Below, one piece after another: positions 54,003 to 62,252 of a stretch of 64,000 nt of DNA. This DNA comes from Oenococcus sp. UCMA 16435 (GTDB lineage: Bacteria > Bacillota > Bacilli > Lactobacillales > Lactobacillaceae): contig CP030868.2 of NCBI GenBank assembly GCA_004010835.2, forward strand, positions 1,426,001 through 1,490,000, read 5' to 3'. A program made the position numbers and the translations under genes. The notes beneath the pieces were generated by a model. The model ran no database searches and was not told the DNA's origin. It saw only the letters and a program-made list of their open reading frames with translations. Positions within the stretch are counted from its first letter, which is position 1, and each line of letters starts with the position of its first letter.

Positions 54003-55355
54003 TTACCAACCAATTTTTCCCGCGTCTTTTGGTACTTCGACTTTATTTTTTTCAACAGCTGTAAATGCATCATCAAGAACTTGGAGCGCTTGATCCAACT
54101 GTTTGTGGGATATGACCAAAGGCGGTTGAAACCTTAAAATATTTCCTGCAAGGGTAATAATGACAACACCGTGTGCAAAGGCATAGTAGATAACTTTTGT
54201 TGCTGCGTCATTATCCGCTTCTTTAGTTTTAGGGTCTTTAACTAATTCAATTCCACCGTTCAGCCCCCACATACGAATGTCGCCAATCATTGGATGATGC
54301 TTTTGCATATCAAGAAAACGTTGTTTTGCATATTCCCCATCTTCAGCTGACTTTTCAACCAGATGATCGTCTCGAATAACATCTAATGTGGCTAATGACG
54401 CGGCAGCACATACCGGATTACCAGAAGTAGTAAAGATATGGGCGGGTGCGTCCAGACTTTGCATGATGTCTCTTTTACCAATAACGGCACTAAGCGGCAT
54501 TCCTGAAGCTAGTGATTTTCCAACCGACATTAAATCAGGTTCAATATCTTTATATTGTTGGATTCCCCACATTTTGCCCGTTCGGCCAAGTCCTTGATTA
54601 ACCTCGTCAACGGCAAATAAAATGCCATTATCATGACAGAACTTATAAACCAGTTGCATATATTCTTCTGGTGCTTTGACAATGCCGCCGTCTCCTTGAA
54701 TCGATTCAATCAGTACACAGGCAGTTTCATCGGCAGGCAAAAATGATTCGAATGGCGCCTTGAAAGCATTGAAATAGCGTATAGCTACATCGTGTTCATT
54801 TTCACCTTTATAACGGCGATAAAGATCCGGATAGGGAACGTGGACAACACCTGGCAGCATTGGCCCAATTTTACGAGTCATATTTAAACTGGTTCCTGAT
54901 AAGGTTTGCGAACCATAGGTTGAACCGTGATAGGCTCCCATATAAGAAACAATATATTGGCGACCGGTGTATGCACGGGAAAATTTGATAATTGCGTCGT
55001 TGGCGTCAGAACCAGAATTACCAAAACTAACCATTTTAGGTGGATTACCAGGCGCAAGCTTGGCCAAACGTTTTGATAATTCAATCCCTGGCACATGATG
55101 AAAATAAGCTGGCGTGTAATGAATCAACTTTTGTGCTTGCTCACTTATTGCTTTGACAACTCGTTCATTTGTATGGCCAACATTAATTGCAGAAGCACTT
55201 GCCAGAAGATCAATATATTCATTGCCATCGACATCAACTAGTGTTGCTCCATGAGCATGATCAATTACCAGGTCATAGTAATTGATCCTTGCCGAGCGTG
55301 CATAATAATTGTTTTCTTCATCAATTAATCGAGATGCTTTCTCTAAATTACTCAT
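54003..55355 (-). CDS. isoleucine 2-epimerase (class III aminotransferase fold)
   Basis: PLP enzyme of 450 residues that closely resembles, from memory, the isoleucine 2-epimerase of Lactobacillus buchneri, which makes D-allo-isoleucine from L-isoleucine and acts on other branched-chain amino acids. Seen: NYYDLVIDHAHGATLVDVDG near the N-terminus, SFGNSGSDANDAIIKF near 110-125, YHGSTYGSQTLSG, DEVNQGLGRTGKMW near 250-263, PLP-binding Lys in SVGKSLASGMPLSA near 278-291, and the C-terminal KDAGKIGW. ATG at 55355 gives the family start MSNLEKAS; GGAGG lies 11 bases before it, and a GTG three codons earlier is too close to it. An amino-acid permease gene lies upstream on the same strand. Confidence 0.85.
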   Translation of the reverse strand: MSNLEKASRLIDEENNYYARSARINYYDLVIDHAHGATLVDVDGNEYIDLLASASAINVGHTNERVVKAISEQAQKLIHYTPAYFHHVPGIELSKRLAKLAPGNPPKMVSFGNSGSDANDAIIKFSRAYTGRQYIVSYMGAYHGSTYGSQTLSGTSLNMTRKIGPMLPGVVHVPYPDLYRRYKGENEHDVAIRYFNAFKAPFESFLPADETACVLIESIQGDGGIVKAPEEYMQLVYKFCHDNGILFAVDEVNQGLGRTGKMWGIQQYKDIEPDLMSVGKSLASGMPLSAVIGKRDIMQSLDAPAHIFTTSGNPVCAAASLATLDVIRDDHLVEKSAEDGEYAKQRFLDMQKHHPMIGDIRMWGLNGGIELVKDPKTKEADNDAATKVIYYAFAHGVVIITLAGNILRFQPPLVISHKQLDQALQVLDDAFTAVEKNKVEVPKDAGKIGW

Positions 55356-55388
55356 AAAAATCACATACCTCCTTTTAATATGTATGGA

Positions 55389-55497
55389 AAAACATTGGCG
55401 TTTCGAGCAGTTCTAACACAATGTGCAAAAAGTTGCAAGGGTACCAATGTTTTAAGAATTTGTATTTTAAGCAGACAGGAAACCAGTGGTTTCCTGT
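55389..55497 (-). promoter_or_regulatory. intergenic inverted repeats between permease and epimerase genes
   Basis: Two perfect structures: ACAGGAAACC / GGTTTCCTGT (55475-55497, three-base loop) just after the permease stop, and AAAACATTGG / CCAATGTTTT (55389-55398 and 55444-55453) enclosing 45 bases before the epimerase ribosome site. The first has no T-run, so it is not a standard terminator; the second could shape a leader RNA. Confidence 0.5.
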
Positions 55498-55528
55498 AAT
55501 GAAGCATTATGGATTGTTTAATCTATTT

Positions 55529-56974
55529 TTACTTCTCTGCTTTTTTGTCAATAGTTGCGGTTGAATGCTTTATCCCGTAACCAAAGTAAATAATCATTCC
55601 AAAGATAAACCAACCAAGGGCATAAATCTTTGCTTGGATATCAAGACCCCAAAAAATAGCTAGAGCACCTAAGAATCCAAGTGCGGGCAATACTGGATAA
55701 AGCGGCATTTTAAAACTTGGTTCCGGAATGTCTTTTCCTTCGCGAGGACGCAGCGCATAAATTCCAAGTGAAACGAACATAAAAGCAATTAACGTTCCGG
55801 CCGAAATTAATTGGGCCAAGAAAGTAAATGGGAAAAATGCGCCTAATGCAATGCCGATAATTGTTAGGACAATTAAAGCACGACTTGGTAAATTGTTGCT
55901 CAGCTTACCAAGTGCTTTTGGAAGCAAACCATCACGCCCAAATGAATAAAGAAGTCGTGAACCCGCAAGCATCATTCCAATGAGCGCGGTAAACATACCA
56001 ACAACTGCGACCGACTGGACGACAGTCGCGATGATTTCGTGGCCGCTTTGGCGAAGAGCCCAACCAACTGGTTCGGCGTTGTTTGCATAATCAGAGTAAC
56101 GGAACATACCAACAAGTACTAAGGCAACGGAAATGAAAAGGAAAACAGCAATAAATAAAGATCCGAGAATCCCACGAGGCATTGTTTTTTGTGGGTTCTT
56201 AGCTTCTGCCGAATTTGCTGCAATTGAATCAAAACCGATATAAGCTAGGAAAATTTCTGAAACCCCAGCATAAATTCCTTGCCAACCACCAAATGCAGAA
56301 CCATCTGCATTAAGGTGGTACTTTGGAATAAACGGTATATAGTTTTTGCTTTTAATGGCGGTTGCACCAACAAAAATAAATACTAAAATAGCGATAACTT
56401 TTAAAATAACTAGTGTGTTTTCAACGCGGGCAGTTTGCGATGCACCCCGAGAAAGCAAAGTGGCAACCAATAGGATGACGACAATTGCGAACAGGTCCAT
56501 TAAGCCGCCATTGGATCCTGTTGAAGCAATTGATAAAGTAGTAGGCAACTTGAATCCTAATGGTGAAATCAGACCTTGAAAGTTTGCAGATAAGCCCGAT
56601 GCTACAAAGGCTACGGCAATGAAGTATTCGGCTAGTAATGCCCAACCGGCAATCCAGCCCCAAAACTCGCCGAAAACCACGTTGATCCATGAATATGCCG
56701 AACCGGCGAATGGCATTGCAGCAGCCATTTCAGCGTAGGCGAAAGCAACCATGCCGGCAACAATTGCGGCACACAAAAACGAAAGGGAAACAGCGGGGCC
56801 GGCGTGTTGGGCTGCGACGACTCCCGGCAAAGTAAAAATTGATGTGGAAACAATTGTTCCAACACCAAGCGCCAAAAAGTCCTTAGTTGTAAGACTTCGA
56901 ATAAGATGGGAATCCTTATCTTGGTAAACTAGCGGATCCTCTTTACGGAACATTTTCTGAAAAATACTGTTCAT
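55529..56974 (-). CDS. APC-family amino-acid permease
   Basis: A 481-residue amino acid/polyamine/organocation transporter with 12-14 helices. Seen: LTTKDFLALGVGTIVSTSIFTLPG near residues 27-50 (substrate-binding GxG in helix 1), AYAEMAAAMPFAGSAYSWINVVFGE near 79-103, and FIAYIGFDSIAAN-type segment LAYIGFDSIAANSAEAKNPQ near 235-255. It belongs to the YfnA/cationic-amino-acid group. The start at 56974 is chosen because AGGAG lies nine bases upstream; a TTG two codons earlier is closer. Its place before isoleucine 2-epimerase suggests branched-chain amino-acid uptake, by inference. Confidence 0.87.
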   Translation of the reverse strand: MNSIFQKMFRKEDPLVYQDKDSHLIRSLTTKDFLALGVGTIVSTSIFTLPGVVAAQHAGPAVSLSFLCAAIVAGMVAFAYAEMAAAMPFAGSAYSWINVVFGEFWGWIAGWALLAEYFIAVAFVASGLSANFQGLISPLGFKLPTTLSIASTGSNGGLMDLFAIVVILLVATLLSRGASQTARVENTLVILKVIAILVFIFVGATAIKSKNYIPFIPKYHLNADGSAFGGWQGIYAGVSEIFLAYIGFDSIAANSAEAKNPQKTMPRGILGSLFIAVFLFISVALVLVGMFRYSDYANNAEPVGWALRQSGHEIIATVVQSVAVVGMFTALIGMMLAGSRLLYSFGRDGLLPKALGKLSNNLPSRALIVLTIIGIALGAFFPFTFLAQLISAGTLIAFMFVSLGIYALRPREGKDIPEPSFKMPLYPVLPALGFLGALAIFWGLDIQAKIYALGWFIFGMIIYFGYGIKHSTATIDKKAEK

Positions 56975-57213
56975 TAACAATTACTCCTATAATTATGTCA
57001 AACATTTTTTAACGATTAACAAATTTTAATTGCCTAAGGATAACAAATTCTGCGTTTAAAATAAAGAGTAAATTGAAATATTTTTAAAATATACATTATA
57101 TGGAATTATATCTGTTTCGCGTAAATCAAATGGAATGGCGTTATTCTTGAAACAGCTGTTTCAATTTATAAATTGAAGAAACGGAAAATTTAATGTTTAT
57201 AAAGGGAGCACAA

Positions 57214-57873
57214 ATGATACTAACTTTTGATTGTTATGGCACATTGTTGAACACATCCAGTATTAATGAATGCATAAGCAATATTTGTTATAAAAATAAT
57301 GTAAATTCTCAACTTGCTATAAATGCATTTTTTAGTTATGAAGACCGCTTAATGTATTCTGATGAAATTATTCCTTATGAAAAACTAATCAGGAATAATT
57401 TACAATTTATGGATATGGATTTGGATACCGGTGATTTATTTTTGAACAATTATAAGGTAATTCTCCAAGCGTACTATGACTTAAAACCTTTTCCGGAAGT
57501 TGCTTCCGTTCTAAAAGACTTGAAAAAAGCTGGGCATTCTTTATATTTAATGTCAAATTCGTCTAGTAAAATTATGCAATACAATCTTCAAACGTTGGAC
57601 AACGATTTTGATAATGTTTTTACCGCTGATGATACCGGTTGTTATAAACCGAAACTTGAGTTTTTTAGTTTTGTTCAACAGAAGCTTAACTTGAACAATA
57701 ATAATCATTTTCACATTGCAAAGGGCTTCTGGTGGGACATTGTTCCCTGCACTAAAGTTGGCTGGAAAAAAATTTGGATAAATAGAAATCATCTTAATGG
57801 CTTAAATGAATATCAGCCGTATAAAGAATTCAACGATTTAAGATCTCTTCCTGCGTATCTGAAGACAATCTAA
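57214..57873 (+). CDS. HAD-superfamily hydrolase, haloacid dehalogenase type II-like
   Basis: A 219-residue HAD protein. Seen: ILTFDCYGTLLNTSS at the N-terminus with the nucleophile Asp in FDCYGT, LYLMSNSSSKI near 116-126 (motif II), DDTGCYKPKLEFF near 139-151 with the motif III Lys, and HIAKGFWWDIVPCTKVGWKKIW near 172-193 (motif IV; the usual acidic pair is reduced to one Asp). The start at 57214 is preferred because AAGGGAG lies six bases before it; a longer form from 57193 lacks one. Function unknown. Confidence 0.78.
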   Translation: MILTFDCYGTLLNTSSINECISNICYKNNVNSQLAINAFFSYEDRLMYSDEIIPYEKLIRNNLQFMDMDLDTGDLFLNNYKVILQAYYDLKPFPEVASVLKDLKKAGHSLYLMSNSSSKIMQYNLQTLDNDFDNVFTADDTGCYKPKLEFFSFVQQKLNLNNNNHFHIAKGFWWDIVPCTKVGWKKIWINRNHLNGLNEYQPYKEFNDLRSLPAYLKTI

Positions 57874-57902
57874 TAGACTACAATTAAAAATCAATAAATA
57901 AA

Positions 57903-58147
57903 ATGTCAAAATTAAGTTCATTACAATATCTACTAGCTAGCTTGTACGGAATAGTGATCATTGTTTTTGGCGTCTTATTTATCGTTTTTGCTCTTCAATT
58001 AAATGACGAGCGACAGCAAAACACAGATATCTAAAAGTCGCTCTCTGCATGTTTGTCGGCCTATTGTTTACGGTTGTGGGGCTTATATTATTGGTATCCC
58101 TGTTCTTTTTATATTTTCTTCATACCTCTATCAATCCGGTAGATTAA
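57903..58147 (+). pseudogene. small two-helix membrane protein, frameshifted
   Basis: ATG at 57903 reads MSKLSSLQYLLASLYGIVII followed by a membrane helix and DERQQNTDI-stop (58034). In the frame one base back, HRYLKVALCMFVGLLFTVVG continues into a second helix and stops at 58147. A one-base deletion in the A-run at 58018-58021 would explain the break; repaired, it gives an about 80-residue protein with two membrane spans. No ribosome site is evident. Such small two-helix proteins often occur with peptide-regulated or bacteriocin loci; no homolog is recognised. Confidence 0.45.
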
Positions 58148-58849
58148 GTAATATGCCAAACCGATTAACAAATAGATCAAAGAATATACAAAGGTGCTCA
58201 TCCAGCTATCTGACTGTCCACCATCAATATCAATCAGAACAAAGGGAACTAAATCCAAAGTGGCATGAAGAACTATTGGAAAGTAGATTGAATGGGTGAC
58301 TAAGTATAAAGTGCCAAGCGTAAAACCGATAAAATTAACTTGAATGACCTGATTAATTGTGTTGAAGGAGCTTTGGTTAAATAAATGGACTAAATGCATC
58401 GCCCCAAACAGCAGCGATGTAACAATCAAAGGAAAAATCGTTGTTTTACTAACGGATAACAAACGGGTTAAAATCAAACCACGAAACAAATATTCTTCGG
58501 AGATACCGGTTGTTATCGCTGTTAAAATATAAATAATCAGATTGCTGGGCAGGACATAGTTTTCAAACACAGAGAAAACTCCATATAGAAGATATAAATA
58601 AGCCGGCATTAATAAGAGAAGATTTCGATAAAGATTTTTAGTTGAACGAAAGATTGGCTGTTTAAAAACGAATCTATTGATTGCAATAAAAGCAAACAAA
58701 CAAAAGAGTTCTAATGCGATAGTTAAAAATGAATCTTATTGGTAGGGAACAATTCCTTTGTCCATTACAAAAATATAAACCAATAGAATTGCAAGTTCGA
58801 TTAGTATTAAAGATAAAATTTGCCAAAAACTTTGCTTAACCCTAACCAT
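58109..58849 (-). pseudogene. CPBP-family intramembrane protease, interrupted by an in-frame TAA
   Basis: Full frame from the ATG at 58849 (GGAG seven bases before it) starts MVRVKQSFWQILSLILIELA and is stopped by TAA at codon 38 (58736-58738), then continues in the same frame for 209 more codons. The downstream part holds all CPBP (Abi/CaaX-like protease, PF02517) motifs: GISEEYLFRG with the EExxxR pair, LLFGAMHLVH with the first His, and VLHATLDLVP with the second His. So only the stop codon breaks an otherwise intact 246-residue gene; a TTG at 58699 might restart translation but has no ribosome site. Divergent from the second CPBP gene across the inverted-repeat element. Confidence 0.75.
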
Positions 58850-58958
58850 ATTTACTCTCCACCGAATCATGATAAGACCATATTCCTAACGAATATTTCA
58901 GCTAAATATCTCAACAAAAATATATCTGAAACTTACCACTTATGCTTAACCTTTATTT

Positions 58959-59022
58959 AAATTAACAATATATTCTCATCTTGACCGTTTTATTGCTAGT
59001 TTTGAGAATATATTGTTAATTT
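58959..59022. promoter_or_regulatory. 64-bp inverted-repeat operator, copy 1
   Basis: Perfect 20-base arms AAATTAACAATATATTCTCA (58959-58978) and its exact complement (59003-59022) around a 24-base spacer. The right arm ends 23 bases before TAGAAT (59046-59051) on the plus strand. The left arm ends 23 bases before an extended -10 TGG-TAAGTT on the minus strand, so one element can serve both divergent CPBP genes. Confidence 0.75.
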
Positions 59023-59045
59023 TTTAATTTTGGAAACATCCTGTA

Positions 59046-59051
59046 TAGAAT
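59046..59051 (+). promoter_or_regulatory. -10 box of the second CPBP gene
   Basis: TAGAAT, 23 bases from the operator arm; the -35 position touches the operator and lacks consensus, as in activator-dependent promoters. Confidence 0.5.
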
Positions 59052-59120
59052 TAATTTAATTTATATATTTGATTTACAGATTATTTTTACAGTTTATCGG
59101 ACATATTTATGGAGTATCAA

Positions 59121-59945
59121 ATGTTGAGGGTTAAACAGACTTATGTCCAACAATTAAAGAGAATTAATCATATTAAAGGTCTTACTGGTTTAGTCATTAG
59201 TCTGATAATTATTGTAATTGCTTATGGTCTAGAAGAATTAGCAATTGTTTTTGGTTACAGTGATTCAACGGATACAAGTCAAGCTATTTTAAAGTTTGCT
59301 TGTTTTGTATTAGTTGCTTGTTTGCTTTACCTGTTAATCAGCCCTTTTAACCATGTCCAAAGCTTAAAAGCAATTAAGAATTGGAAAGCAAACTTATTAG
59401 TCTATCTTCCTTTTCTTATCTTTGTCTATTGGGTAACCGGAACAGGGACATTAACAATTTATGACCTCAACTGGGAAAGTATTTTTGATTGTCTAACGAT
59501 CGGTGTCGTTTAAGAAAGCATCTTTCGCTTATTAGTCTTCAATTGGTTTTTAAATAGATACCAACAGAATTTTCTTGGCATCCTGTTAGCTAGCTTGGTT
59601 TCGTCTTTCTGGTTTGCTTTCCTCCATCTTTTCAATTCTTTTCTTCCTAGTGCAACAATAAATTTCTATTATGCTATTGATCAGTCAGTTTATGCTTTCT
59701 GTTTTGGCTTTATTTGTGCCACGATCTATTACTATGGCAAGGCTATTTGGATTCCCATTATTTTTCATGCTCTTAATGATTTTGTTGCTTACTCCTATAA
59801 TCCATCATTGTATATTGCCAGTATTAAAGAATTGGAAGCGGCACTATCTAATACCATGCCATATTTTATCGTTGCTTTGTTTTTGGGCAGTTGGTTTATC
59901 TACCAGACTTTAAAACAAAGGGGATTTGTTAAGGAAAAAAATTGA
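59121..59945 (+). pseudogene. second CPBP-family intramembrane protease, TAA in place of the catalytic Glu codon
   Basis: ATG at 59121 (GGAG six to seven bases upstream) starts MLRVKQTYVQQLKRINHIKG, resembling the MVRVKQ start of the neighbour. The frame is broken by TAA at 59511-59513 and continues in frame to 59945. Around the break the sequence reads GVV-stop-ESIFRLLVFNWF, so the stop takes the place of the first Glu of the EExxxR active-site motif; one base change (GAA to TAA) explains it. Downstream motifs are intact: FWFAFLHLF with the first His and IIFHALNDFVAY with the second. A repaired protein would have 274 residues. It is preceded by operator copy 1. Confidence 0.75.
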
Positions 59946-59978
59946 TTGAGTTTATTATTTTTTTAAACTTGAAAATTC

Positions 59979-60042
59979 AAATTAACAATATATTCTCAAA
60001 ACTGCCAATAAAATGCTTAAAATGAGAAAATTTTGTTAATTT
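59979..60042. promoter_or_regulatory. 64-bp inverted-repeat operator, copy 2
   Basis: Left arm (59979-59998) is identical to copy 1 over 20 bases; right arm (60023-60042) differs at two. The spacer is again 24 bases but matches copy 1 only when reversed (18 of 24 against 8 of 24 direct). The right arm ends 23 bases before TAAAAT (60066-60071) of the peptidase gene. Confidence 0.75.
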
Positions 60043-60065
60043 ATTATTTTTGAAAATATTCTGTA

Positions 60066-60071
60066 TAAAAT
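60066..60071 (+). promoter_or_regulatory. -10 box of the S53 peptidase gene
   Basis: TAAAAT; the 44 bases after the operator arm match those of copy 1 at 38 positions, showing duplicated promoters. Confidence 0.55.
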
Positions 60072-60112
60072 TAATTTAATTTATATTTCAATGGGATCTT
60101 TGGGAGGGACTC

Positions 60113-62011
60113 ATGAAGAGAATCAGAATATTATTTTTGTCGTTTGCAATCAGTTTTGGCTTACTTTTATTTTTTGCTAAAAATCAGTTGGTTTTTGCCT
60201 CATCTGATAGAGGGTCGGTTTCTCAAACCGTGACTTCGAAAGTCTTAAACCAGGCAACTTATGGATCGCAGGTTTCTGGAGACACCCAGGAAACCGTAGA
60301 TATAATCTTAAAACCCCAAAACGGCAGTGCTTTGGAGAATTATGTTTACAATACGGTCACACCTGGAAGTCCACAATATCGTAAATACGTAACCGCTTCT
60401 CAATTTGGCCGTTTGTACGGCAACACAGGCGTTGGTCAGGCAGTTATAAAATATCTAAATAGTTTTGGCCTCCATAGCAGTCTTTCAAGTGATGATTTGA
60501 TTATTCAAACGACGGGAGCGACCAGCAAGATCGAGAGTGCTTTTCAGACTTCTATTTACCAAGCTAAGTATCATGGAAAAAGTTTCCGTGCCGCAAAGAA
60601 AAATCCTTCTTTGCCGCTTCAATACTCTAATAAGATTCTCGGCGTTTTAGGTTTGACTACCTATAATACTTTGACAACGAATGTTCAAAAACTTCCTAGT
60701 TCTTTATCAAAATCGGACAGCACGCAAAATACACTTTCTTCGTATCCTTCTTCGCCACAAAGTTTTGCTTCTCGGTATAATCTTAATCAGCTTTATAAGG
60801 AGGGTCTTACCGGAGCCGGCCAACAGATGGATATCATATCTCTGGCGGATTTCAATCCAGCAGACGCCTACTCTTATTGGAAAACATTGAACATCAGTGT
60901 TCCTGGTAATAAGTTAAATGTCGTTAATGTTGACGGAGGTTCGGGATGGGACGGCTCGGATGAAACCTCTTTGGACGTTGAACAGTCCGGGGTCTTGGCA
61001 CCTCAAGCAAAAATCAACGTTTACATTGGACCTAATACAGATACCGGTTTCTTCGATGCACTTTCAACGGCCGTTAACCAAGACAAAGCGGCACAACTTT
61101 CGGTTAGTTGGGGAGAAAGCGAGACGGAAATTTCCCAAGCAGTTTCTCAAGGAGTTGAAACGCCGGTTTACGCGCAAATCTTTAATTTAATCTTTGAGCA
61201 GGCTTCCGCTGAAGGAATTTCTTCTTTTGTCGCTTCCGGCGATCAAGGAGCTTACGACGCTACCAAGGATGCTGCCACCTATGATCTGGCAGTTGACAAT
61301 CCAGCCGATTCCCCTTTTGTTGTAGCTGCTGGAGGAACAACGATTCCTTTTAGTGAAACTTTATCTGATGGAACAAACATTTCGGTTAAAAATGAACGGG
61401 CCTGGAGTTGGGATTACCTTTATGGCTATTTTGACAAGAAAGGATTGAGCAGTACTGCCATTGGCCTTGCCGATTATTTTGTCGGTGGCGGTGGCGGTTT
61501 TAGCAAATTCTTTGCAACTCCTCGATATCAACAAGCAATCAGTGGGGTCAATCGTTACACTGCACTTCAGTATTGGCAAAGTAGTTCACCTTTTACCACT
61601 GTTCAGCGAGTACAACCGGCTGTTAGCTCAAGCGGAAGCGGGACGGGAAGAAATGTTCCTGATGTTTCATTAAACGCTGATCCGGAAACCGGTTATGCTG
61701 TTTATTACAGTAGTGGAACCGGTCAAGCAGCAGTTTGGGATGGACCTTATGGCGGAACGAGTTTTGTGGCTCCACAATTAAATGCTGTTTCAGCCGTAAT
61801 CAACAGTGGCCGGAAGAGTAGGATCGGTTTTTGGAATCCACAAATTTATCGTTTCGCTAAAAGCAAAAATTCTCCATTCAACTCCCTTGATTTAAGTTCC
61901 GATAACAATAATCTTTTCTATACGGGAACAAAGGGAACTATCTATAATCAGGACACTGGACTAGGCACAGTTGATTTCCAAAAACTCAGACAATTCTTTG
62001 GTCAGAATTAA
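60113..62011 (+). CDS. secreted S53 family peptidase (sedolisin/kumamolisin type)
   Basis: Acid serine-carboxyl peptidase of 632 residues. Seen: a Sec signal peptide with hydrophobic core 6-22, probably cut after FA (29); a pro-kumamolisin activation domain (about 45-185, TVTPGSPQYRKYVTASQF); a Ser/Thr-rich linker; and a catalytic domain from about 215 with Glu284 and Asp288 in DETSLDVEQ, oxyanion Asp377 in ASGDQGA, nucleophile Ser550 in YGGTSFVAPQ, and the Ca-binding region DVSLNADPETGY. All catalytic residues are present. No wall-anchor motif, so it is released. S53 enzymes work at low pH, fitting an acid habitat. Ribosome site GGGAGG; promoter shares the duplicated operator. Confidence 0.92.
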   Translation: MKRIRILFLSFAISFGLLLFFAKNQLVFASSDRGSVSQTVTSKVLNQATYGSQVSGDTQETVDIILKPQNGSALENYVYNTVTPGSPQYRKYVTASQFGRLYGNTGVGQAVIKYLNSFGLHSSLSSDDLIIQTTGATSKIESAFQTSIYQAKYHGKSFRAAKKNPSLPLQYSNKILGVLGLTTYNTLTTNVQKLPSSLSKSDSTQNTLSSYPSSPQSFASRYNLNQLYKEGLTGAGQQMDIISLADFNPADAYSYWKTLNISVPGNKLNVVNVDGGSGWDGSDETSLDVEQSGVLAPQAKINVYIGPNTDTGFFDALSTAVNQDKAAQLSVSWGESETEISQAVSQGVETPVYAQIFNLIFEQASAEGISSFVASGDQGAYDATKDAATYDLAVDNPADSPFVVAAGGTTIPFSETLSDGTNISVKNERAWSWDYLYGYFDKKGLSSTAIGLADYFVGGGGGFSKFFATPRYQQAISGVNRYTALQYWQSSSPFTTVQRVQPAVSSSGSGTGRNVPDVSLNADPETGYAVYYSSGTGQAAVWDGPYGGTSFVAPQLNAVSAVINSGRKSRIGFWNPQIYRFAKSKNSPFNSLDLSSDNNNLFYTGTKGTIYNQDTGLGTVDFQKLRQFFGQN

Positions 62012-62037
62012 AACAATTTTTAAAATTTAGGATAAAG

Positions 62038-62068
62038 AAAAATGGATTAAATTATTTAATCCATTTTT
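62038..62068. terminator. bidirectional terminator
   Basis: AATGGATTAAA / TTTAATCCATT with flanking A and T runs, loop TTA; ends both the peptidase gene and, on the minus strand, the 42-residue peptide gene. Confidence 0.8.
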
Positions 62069-62196
62069 TATTTCAAATTAGTAAAAGAGTGATTTGAATT
62101 AAAATTTACTCCGGTTATACTTTTTGAAACCGGCGCAATGTTTATAACTATTATTACTCCTAAAATGGTTATTAAGAAAGTTTTTATTTTTTTCAT
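62068..62196 (-). CDS. 42-residue secreted peptide, candidate Rgg pheromone precursor
   Basis: ATG at 62196 on the minus strand with AGGAG eight bases upstream encodes MKKIKTFLITILGVIIVINI then APVSKSITGV, NFNSNHSFTNLK. It has a basic N-terminus, a hydrophobic core (residues 7-20) and a possible signal-peptidase site after NIA or slightly later, leaving about 20 polar residues. It starts 56 bases from, and opposite to, the Rgg-type regulator gene. Its stop codon sits at the shared terminator. Size and layout resemble Phr, PapR or SHP precursors; the pheromone role is inferred from position. It could instead be a small membrane protein. Confidence 0.65.
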   Translation of the reverse strand: MKKIKTFLITILGVIIVINIAPVSKSITGVNFNSNHSFTNLK

Positions 62197-62239
62197 AACT
62201 TTTACTCCTAATTTTTTAAAATTCATTAGATTTATCTAT

Positions 62240-62245
62240 TATCAT
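62240..62245 (+). promoter_or_regulatory. -10 box of the Rgg-type gene
   Basis: TATCAT ending seven bases before the ATG at 62253; no ribosome site, so possibly leaderless. Confidence 0.4.
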
Positions 62246-62252
62246 ATCCAAT

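Noticed and set aside
58003..58299. 98-codon plus-strand frame at the end of the CPBP gene
   Set aside because: It is antisense to conserved CPBP sequence and starts mid-way through the two-helix protein in another frame.
58959..59022. Inverted repeat as a transcription terminator
   Set aside because: Copy 1 lies between divergent gene starts, where no transcript ends, and its distance to the -10 boxes equals that of copy 2.
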